In this document: one piece after another, positions 6,379 through 10,569 of the stretch
Layout of the letters: each line of letters begins with the position of its first letter
Position numbering within the stretch: position 1 is the stretch's first letter
DNA from: Rhodospirillaceae bacterium TMED167
Lineage (GTDB): Bacteria > Pseudomonadota > Alphaproteobacteria > Rhodospirillales_A > UBA2165
Direction of reading: 5' to 3'
Length of the DNA: 10,569 bases
Assembly: GCA_002170915.1 (NCBI GenBank)
Contig: NHHQ01000100.1
Location: forward strand, 21,143 to 31,711
Notes under the pieces: model-generated
Databases searched by the model: none
Told to the model about the DNA's origin: nothing
What the model saw: only the letters and a program-made list of their open reading frames with translations
Program-made: the position numbers and the translations under genes

Positions 6379-7299
6379 ATGGATAAAATTGAGATAAGTC
6401 TAGGCGGGTATCAGCCGCCCGCATCCGTTCATAATCGTGCAGCCCGAATTCTGGGGCGCGAACTGCAAAGCCGGTTCAAAGAGGCGGTGTCCTACACCAT
6501 GGATGGCAACATGGTGACCACGCAGGGGGTCAAGGCGATTGATTTACTCGACCTTGTTGAGAGTGGCGATCTGACCCTATGCTATTTCGCCTCAAGTTAT
6601 TTGGCGGACCGCATCCCGGAGATCGGCATTTTTGACCTCCCTTTCGTCATCGAGAGCCGGGAAACGGCTTATGCCGCGCTGGATGGCGCCCTCGGCGATT
6701 TACTGAAAAAGCGATTTTCGGAAGAGACCGGGTTTCGCATTCTGGCTTTCTGGGACAATGGATTTCGCCATTTTTCCAACGGCGTTAAGCCCATCCGGAC
6801 TCCGGCGGACTGTGCTGGGCTCAAAATAAGGTCGATGAACAGCGATCTGCACCAGGCGTTTTTCCGGCGCTTGGGTTTTGATCCGGCGTTCGTCGATGTC
6901 AGGGATCTTGTTGCAGCGGTGGAGAATGGCACCATCGACGCTCAGGAAAACCCCCTGACGAACACCTATAATTTTGGGACCCACAAATATCACCGTTACA
7001 TTACGCTCAGCGGTCATTTTTTTGGCATGGTCTTGCTGCTAATTCAAAATGACACGTTCATCCGCTGGCCAGAGCATGTGCAGAGCGCCGTGATTGAGTC
7101 GGTGGATGTTGCCACGCAGGCCCAACGCGGGTTTGCCGCCGCTGAGGACGCCGACATCATGGCCGTCCTTGATTCTTTGGACAACGAAATCGTTCATCTG
7201 ACCAAGCGCGAACGGGCTGCCTTCCAGGACGCGGTGGCGCCCCTGTTGGCAACCCAAAGGGACGTGCTGGGAGAGGCGTTATTTGACCTTGTTGGCTAA
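6379..7299 (+). CDS. TRAP-type solute-binding protein (DctP family) without a signal peptide
   Basis: 306 residues. The fold elements are those of DctP: IEISLGGYQPPASVHNRAA at the start, GDLTLCYFASSYLADRIPE, FDLPFV, GFRILAFWDNGFRHFSN, and the carboxylate-binding arginine in GLKIRSM (Arg151). The family hallmark VENGTIDAQENPL is at 181-193, followed by a long C-terminal helical part. DctP proteins normally capture organic acids in the periplasm for the DctQM membrane pair. Here translation begins directly at the mature domain. AAGGAG (6368-6373) sits 5 bases before the ATG, and the frame upstream has no start codon before the TAG at 6343-6345. No dctQ or dctM gene is in the window. It may therefore be a cytoplasmic ligand-binding protein, or the export signal has been lost. 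A TATATA at 6339-6344 could be a -10 element, but no good -35 was seen. Confidence 0.85.
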   Translation: MDKIEISLGGYQPPASVHNRAARILGRELQSRFKEAVSYTMDGNMVTTQGVKAIDLLDLVESGDLTLCYFASSYLADRIPEIGIFDLPFVIESRETAYAALDGALGDLLKKRFSEETGFRILAFWDNGFRHFSNGVKPIRTPADCAGLKIRSMNSDLHQAFFRRLGFDPAFVDVRDLVAAVENGTIDAQENPLTNTYNFGTHKYHRYITLSGHFFGMVLLLIQNDTFIRWPEHVQSAVIESVDVATQAQRGFAAAEDADIMAVLDSLDNEIVHLTKRERAAFQDAVAPLLATQRDVLGEALFDLVG

Positions 7300-8000
7300 A
7301 CGGGCACGAGGATGTTGATCCGAATATATTGCGGGAAATGCCAGCCATCGGCCCGGTGCTCACCTAAATCCTCGAATCGCTGACGCAGGGTGATGTCATT
7401 TTGACCGAAATAGGTCTCCCGCGCCGGTTTCACGCTTGTTGAATTTTCCCGATAGGCCTCGAAGTCTTTGAAATGACTGTCCGTCCTGTACACGGTCTCA
7501 TGCAAGTGCCCAAATCCTTGGGCGCTGGAGGCCATGATAGCATCATAGGCTTTGCCGCGTACTTCGGTCTCGTCATTAAACGGTTTGCTGAGTTCAAATT
7601 GAGGACCCTGGGCCAGGGGCTCCGCAAGATAGATACGGCCGGATGGTCTCAGCACTCGGCGCGCTTCCATCAGGGCCCGTCCCAGTTGATTGATGGGCAC
7701 ATGATGGAGGCTGTTGAAAAATACAACGATGTCGATTGTGCCAGTCTCTGACGGCAGCTGTTCGGCGGTGCCCTGCACATAGGACTCCCCGCCCACTTGC
7801 CCGGCGGCCCGCGCCCGCGCCAATTGGCGGGCTCCCGGGTCTATGCCGATGACATCTGCGCCCAGCCGCGCCATCATTCGCGTGATCCGGCCAGCACCGC
7901 ATCCCACATCCAAAACGGCTTTTCCGTTAAATGCCAAATGGTCCGCCAGAACCTCTGCGTGATCTCTCTCGGGTGCGGCTGAAACGTCAATATCGGGCAT
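7296..8000 (-). CDS. Class I SAM-dependent methyltransferase
   Basis: 234 residues. The Rossmann-like methyltransferase fold is clear: motif I VLDVGCGAG at 29-37, the acidic residue closing strand 2 (IGID, Asp54), the post-motif QGTAEQLP, the strand-4 region IDIVVFFNSLHHVP around 89-102 and VLRPSGRIYLAEPL around 117-129. The organisation resembles the UbiE/small-molecule methyltransferase group (Methyltransf_11 type). The C-terminal 100 residues, with HLHETVYRTDSHFKDFEAY, are not diagnostic to me, so the acceptor is unknown. Its stop overlaps that of the convergent solute-binding gene by 4 bases. GGAG lies close upstream of the ATG, and a TATAAT is present 22 bases upstream on the same strand. 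Confidence 0.85.
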   Translation of the reverse strand: MPDIDVSAAPERDHAEVLADHLAFNGKAVLDVGCGAGRITRMMARLGADVIGIDPGARQLARARAAGQVGGESYVQGTAEQLPSETGTIDIVVFFNSLHHVPINQLGRALMEARRVLRPSGRIYLAEPLAQGPQFELSKPFNDETEVRGKAYDAIMASSAQGFGHLHETVYRTDSHFKDFEAYRENSTSVKPARETYFGQNDITLRQRFEDLGEHRADGWHFPQYIRINILVPV

Positions 8001-8022
8001 GTCTCTCCGGGTCCTTTTCCCG

Positions 8023-8028
8023 ATTATA
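8023..8028 (-). promoter_or_regulatory. Candidate -10 element (TATAAT) for the methyltransferase gene
   Basis: The minus strand reads TATAAT here, a perfect -10 hexamer, 22 bases before the methyltransferase ATG. No recognisable -35 lies at 16-18 bases spacing (the region is GC-rich, GGCGCG), so this is a weak call based on the hexamer and position only. Confidence 0.25.
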
Positions 8029-8089
8029 CAAATTACGGCCCCGCCCGCGCCAGGCCATGCTCTGATCGGAGGGCGGTTTTACTTGAGGG

Positions 8090-8992
8090 CTACCGGAAGG
8101 CTGTATGCGGATTTTTGCGCCACTTGTTTAATTGCTGCCGCCGTTTTTGAGCAAAGCTGGGCTTCAGGTTTTCCAACTCCGACTGCTGCTTCTGAAGCAT
8201 TTTTGCTCGCCGTAATGCGGCGGTATGTCCCAAGAGGTTAGGTGATGTCCGGGCTTGGCGCCAGGCCTGCATCTGGTCCCGGGCTTTGACGTGTTTCTGT
8301 GCGCTCCCCTCGGCATCCAGCCGCGCCCGAAAGCGCGAGTTCAAAAGCGCCGTCTGGGCAACTCTTGCCTCCGGGTCCGCGTATGCGGGACTGGGAGACG
8401 GATTGAGAGGCAATCGTGCCAAGGAAACACCGCTCACTTCGCGCCAAATGCGGAGAACTTTTGTCCGGTAGTTGAGGTTCAGTTGCGGGCTTGTTGAATG
8501 ATAATTTGCGGCCGCTTGAATCCAAGAGCCAGTGGACTTCTGCAACCCCAGTAAAAAATTTTTCGCATATTCGACATTTAGAACCGGATCGAATGCCTGA
8601 TCGAGACTGGCGAACGCATTGGGATGGTATTGCAAATTTATCTGCATGCAGCCCACGTCAATATTTGTCACCCCTCTGGATTGCAGCTTTTGAACGGCGT
8701 CAATCGCGTCCTGCCGGGTGGGGTAATACGTGCCCGCGCCTCCGGATGTCACTGTCCAGGGCCAGGCAAACATTTCCTTTTTCTGTGCATTCCAGCGTCC
8801 TGTCTCTGCCAGGGCGATCGACGTCAGTAGATTTCTGGGAATGGCCGCTGCCCGTTCGTGACTGCGGGCTGCCGCATGACAGGAATTGTTTTGAAAATCA
8901 ACAGGTTGCTTTGCATTGGAATGGGTGGTGTTCACGGACAATAAGGATACCGCGAGGAGCCCGGTGACCATCAGTTTCATGAATGTTTTCAT
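8090..8992 (-). CDS. Exported lytic transglycosylase (SLT domain)
   Basis: 300 residues. Residues 1-28 form a Sec signal peptide: a basic start (MKTFMK), a hydrophobic core (LMVTGLLAVSLLSV) and a likely cleavage site around HSNA-KQ. The SLT lysozyme-like domain spans about 45-190: IPRNLLTSIALAETGRW with catalytic Glu63, the GCMQINLQYHP motif at 114-124 and AANYHS at 161-166. It is expected to cleave the MurNAc-GlcNAc bond of peptidoglycan in the periplasm, forming 1,6-anhydro ends, either for wall turnover or to open the wall for an envelope machine. The final 100 or so residues are rich in Arg, Gln, Lys and Ala with many helix formers (QAWRQARTSP, LQKQQSELENL) and match no domain I know. The neighbours give no hint of a secretion or flagellar cluster. 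The Shine-Dalgarno is weak (AAGGGCG about 8 bases upstream). Confidence 0.88.
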   Translation of the reverse strand: MKTFMKLMVTGLLAVSLLSVNTTHSNAKQPVDFQNNSCHAAARSHERAAAIPRNLLTSIALAETGRWNAQKKEMFAWPWTVTSGGAGTYYPTRQDAIDAVQKLQSRGVTNIDVGCMQINLQYHPNAFASLDQAFDPVLNVEYAKNFLLGLQKSTGSWIQAAANYHSTSPQLNLNYRTKVLRIWREVSGVSLARLPLNPSPSPAYADPEARVAQTALLNSRFRARLDAEGSAQKHVKARDQMQAWRQARTSPNLLGHTAALRRAKMLQKQQSELENLKPSFAQKRRQQLNKWRKNPHTAFR

Positions 8993-9072
8993 ATTTTCAG
9001 CGCCCTTTTGCCGATCTTTTTATAAAGACAAGCAATTTCCGCGCCATTTTTTAACGACACCCGGGGGGGTGG

Positions 9073-9987
9073 TCAAAATCTTTGCAGATCGGTCAGGCCA
9101 TGAAGCAGGGTCGATAACTTTTCCGCCAGGTCACCAAAGCCCTCATGTTTTTTTATGCTGACTTCGTCCATGTAGAGCGCGCGGTTGATTTCGATTTGCA
9201 GGGTGTGGACATCCTGCCGGGGGCGTCCGTAGTGGCGCGTGGTGTATCCGCCGGAATAGGGATTGTTGCGGCGGACCCTTAATCCAAGCCCGGTCAGCCG
9301 TTCGTCGATGAAATTTATCAGCTCCGGCGCACAGGAGGTCCCATGATTGTTGCCGAGGACAATGTCGATCCGCTTGCGGCCAGGGTCGTTTTCGAGAGGG
9401 CCGCCGGTTGAGGGCATGGAATGGCAGTCCACCAAGATACATCTACCAAACGCTTCTTTTGTCTCGCTGATGAGCTCCTGTAGTGCAGTATGATAGGGCT
9501 TATAGACATTCTCTATCCGCCATTGGACCTCGGCAAACGTGAGTTTATGACGATAAATTTCTTCGCCGTTTGTGACGATGCGTGCAACCGTTCCCAATCC
9601 AGCGGAGACCCGTACGCTGTTTGTGGTGACGTAGCCTGGCAGGGCCTCGTCAAACATACTGGGGTCAAGTTCATAAGCTTCTCGGTTGGGGTCCAGATAA
9701 GCACGGGGATAACGCGCCGCGAGCAGCGGCGCTCCCACATTAGGGGCGCCAGCGAAGAGCTCATCGACAAAACTGTCTTCGGACCGGCGCAATCGAATCG
9801 GGTCGAGCCGGGAAGCCTTCACAAACGCGCTGGGGTAATCCCGTCCGCTGTGAGGCGACGCGAACACAAACGGGATGGTTTTGCGATCTGGGTGGTAAAT
9901 TTTAATCGGTGTGCCGATCGGAGCTGGTTGGTCTTTTGCTGATCCGGCGCTTGCCGTTTTTGTGCGTATGTTTACAAACTCATCCAA
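9073..9987 (-). CDS. N-formylglutamate amidohydrolase family protein
   Basis: 304 residues, the usual size being about 260-310. Family motifs seen: FVFASPHSGRDYP (40-52), RRSEDSFVDELF with Glu70, ARYPRAYLDPNRE (91-103), LVDCHSMPS (185-193), GNNHGTSC (212-219) and TLQIEINRALYMDE near the C-terminus. The conserved His/Asp/Glu residues are those expected for the zinc hydrolase fold. The family removes formate from N-formyl-L-glutamate in histidine degradation, or acts on other N-acyl amino acids. No other hut gene is present, so the hut role is not supported by context. The start is assigned to TTG (9985-9987): upstream in frame there is a TGA within eight codons and no ATG or GTG, and no in-frame ATG occurs before the conserved core. 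The first 25 residues are not conserved, so the exact start is uncertain. Confidence 0.87.
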   Translation of the reverse strand: MDEFVNIRTKTASAGSAKDQPAPIGTPIKIYHPDRKTIPFVFASPHSGRDYPSAFVKASRLDPIRLRRSEDSFVDELFAGAPNVGAPLLAARYPRAYLDPNREAYELDPSMFDEALPGYVTTNSVRVSAGLGTVARIVTNGEEIYRHKLTFAEVQWRIENVYKPYHTALQELISETKEAFGRCILVDCHSMPSTGGPLENDPGRKRIDIVLGNNHGTSCAPELINFIDERLTGLGLRVRRNNPYSGGYTTRHYGRPRQDVHTLQIEINRALYMDEVSIKKHEGFGDLAEKLSTLLHGLTDLQRF

Positions 9988-10120
9988 GGCCGACTCACTA
10001 TTTCAGGTGCTGGGCACGCTTACATTATTCACATCATCGATCGTTGCCCACACTACATCCGCAAGGGTGACAGGTAAATGAGGTACGGGTATTTTTGAAC
10101 CAAGCGCGCCAAACCGGCCC

Positions 10121-10148
10121 TTGCACAATCGTGAAAATTCAATATATA
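10121..10148 (+). promoter_or_regulatory. Probable promoter of tRNA-Val
   Basis: TTGCAC at 10121-10126 and TATATA at 10143-10148 are separated by 16 bases in an otherwise AT-rich patch. They lie about 60 bases before the tRNA, in the gap separating it from the divergent amidohydrolase gene. Spacing and hexamers fit a housekeeping sigma factor promoter. The leader would contain a short GC-rich region with small inverted repeats (GCGG-TAA-CCGC at 10175-10185). Confidence 0.4.
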
Positions 10149-10209
10149 TCGCCTACTTACCCGGCGGCCCCAACGCGGTAACCGCCAGGCGCAATACGCA
10201 AATGGTGAA

Positions 10210-10284
10210 GGGCGCGTAGCTCAGTGGGAGAGCACTGTGTTGACATCGCAGGGGTCGTTGGTTCAATCCCAACCGTGCCCACCA
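10210..10284 (+). tRNA. tRNA-Val (anticodon GAC)
   Basis: A complete cloverleaf of 75 bases with encoded CCA. The acceptor stem GGGCGCG/CGTGCCC pairs fully with one G-U. D arm: GCTC-AGTGGGA-GAGC. Anticodon arm: CTGTG-TTGACAT-CGCAG, with anticodon GAC at 10242-10244. The variable loop is GGGTC. T arm: GTTGG-TTCAATC-CCAAC. The discriminator is A, then CCA at 10282-10284. It reads GUC and, by wobble, GUU valine codons. The integrase gene begins 79 bases downstream, so the 3' half of this gene is the likely attachment site of an integrated element; the tRNA itself remains intact. Confidence 0.96.
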
Positions 10285-10292
10285 TTCTTTTC
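10262..10292 (+). other. Inferred attachment-site region (tRNA 3' end, attL/attR-like)
   Basis: Tyrosine recombinases encoded next to a tRNA gene commonly recombine within the T-arm and 3' end, restoring the tRNA with an identical segment carried by the element. The T loop through CCA and the first bases beyond are therefore the expected crossover region. The matching second copy would be at the far end of the element, outside this window, so the exact boundaries cannot be seen. Confidence 0.35.
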
Positions 10293-10307
10293 AAAGACTT
10301 AGCAGAA

Positions 10308-10350
10308 TGTCTGATGACAGTTGAATCAACTTTGTCACAATCGTGTCACA
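10308..10350 (+). promoter_or_regulatory. Repeat-rich control region before the integrase gene
   Basis: This short stretch contains TGTC-TGAT-GACA (10308-10319), the dyad GTTGA-A-TCAAC (10320-10330), and two direct copies of TGTCACA (10333-10339 and 10344-10350) spaced 11 bases start to start, close to one helical turn. Such spacing suits cooperative protein binding, either a regulator of the integrase promoter or integrase or excisionase arm sites. Function is inferred from arrangement and position alone. Confidence 0.3.
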
Positions 10351-10363
10351 GTGAGGTTCAGCT

Positions 10364-10569
10364 ATGGCTGCCTTTAGGAAAAGAAAAAATGGCTGGAACG
10401 TTCAGATCAGACGTTCCGGCTCCCCAAACTTGTCTAAAACCCTCTCGCTAAAATCAGATGCCCAAATCTGGGCAAGGGAAATTGAACTTAAATTGGAGCG
10501 GGGTGATATTCTTTTGGTACTTCGGCATAACGGGACACTTTACTTCGCCGATTGTCGTTGCCATTTTAG
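10364..10569 (+). CDS. Tyrosine-type recombinase/integrase, N-terminal part (runs off the window)
   Basis: From the ATG at 10364 the frame is open to the window edge (68 codons), with GAGG at 10353-10356 placed 7 bases upstream and an in-frame TGA just before. The opening, MAAFRKRKNGWNVQIRRSG followed by LSKTLSLKSDAQIWARE and LKLERGDI, matches the N-terminal arm-binding domain of phage and genomic-island integrases: a basic strand pair (KR-GW-VQIRR), then a helix with the A-x-W-A-R-x-x-E pattern. The core-binding and catalytic domains (RHRY residues) would be beyond the window. Residues after GDI (LLVLRHNGTLYFAD) are less typical, though LYFAD can align with the start of the core-binding domain, so whether the gene is intact cannot be told. 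Its position directly after tRNA-Val, reading away from it, strongly supports an island integrase. Confidence 0.8.
   Translation, partial: MAAFRKRKNGWNVQIRRSGSPNLSKTLSLKSDAQIWAREIELKLERGDILLVLRHNGTLYFADCRCHF

Noticed and set aside
8041..8080. Terminator-like CCGCCC...GGGCGG-TTTT on the plus strand
   Set aside because: The 24-base loop is long, the U-run is only four, and no plus-strand gene is upstream within 700 bases. On the minus strand, where the transglycosylase gene ends, no U-run follows the stem.
8491..8967. A 158-codon open frame on the plus strand
   Set aside because: It lies entirely antisense to the SLT-domain gene, which has a signal peptide and catalytic motifs. Its own translation shows no recognisable domain.
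9060..9075. C/G-run hairpin just beyond the amidohydrolase stop as a terminator
   Set aside because: On the minus strand the 5-base stem CACCC/GGGTG is followed by TCGTTAAAA, not a U-run, so it does not qualify.
9490..9942. A 150-codon open frame on the plus strand
   Set aside because: It is antisense to the amidohydrolase gene, whose motifs are convincing. The translation is not family-like.
10224..10451. A 75-codon open frame covering tRNA-Val and the integrase start
   Set aside because: It overlaps a complete tRNA and is out of frame with the recognisable integrase N-terminus.
10511..10569. A frameshift in the integrase after residue 50
   Set aside because: The sequence after GDI is atypical, but the frame stays open to the window edge and LYFAD can align with the usual start of the core-binding domain. 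There is not enough sequence to call it broken.

Overview
The window reads as accessory-type chromosome of a heterotrophic, Gram-negative alphaproteobacterium, possibly a marine Rhodospirillales-like lineage. This is inferred from the mix of a TRAP-type solute-binding protein, an FadJ-type fused beta-oxidation enzyme, an Xi-class GST, an N-formylglutamate amidohydrolase family protein and moderate GC. No rRNA or other marker fixes the taxon.

Left half, plus strand (1-5943). The window opens inside a tungstate-binding protein gene (tupA-like). After a 105-base gap containing a perfect 7+1+7 palindrome comes a tightly spaced run of three genes: glutathionyl-hydroquinone reductase, fused enoyl-CoA hydratase/3-hydroxyacyl-CoA dehydrogenase, and an unusual nitrile hydratase. 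The nitrile hydratase is one chain joining the helical N-terminal domain of a beta subunit to a complete cobalt-type alpha subunit, with no beta C-terminal barrel domain. After a 184-base gap comes a 3-hydroxyisobutyrate dehydrogenase-like (beta-hydroxyacid dehydrogenase) gene. Together these suggest catabolism of a nitrile- or amide-bearing or CoA-activated organic compound, with thiol-dependent clean-up of quinones, but no substrate can be read from the sequence.

Middle (5953-8000). A small antibiotic-biosynthesis-monooxygenase-fold protein (minus) is divergent from a DctP-like solute-binding protein (plus). The latter has no signal peptide and no dctQM partners here. It converges on a SAM-dependent methyltransferase (minus), and their stop codons overlap.

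Right part (8090-9987, minus). An exported SLT-type lytic transglycosylase lies downstream of an N-formylglutamate amidohydrolase family protein that appears to start at TTG.

Right edge (10121-10569). A tRNA-Val(GAC) gene with encoded CCA and a plausible promoter is followed 79 bases later by the 5' part of a tyrosine-recombinase (phage/island integrase) gene that runs off the window. This is the usual arrangement at the end of an integrative element that uses a tRNA 3' end as its attachment site. The chromosome to the left is probably backbone and the sequence to the right is probably the element. No CRISPR array, insertion sequence or rRNA was found.
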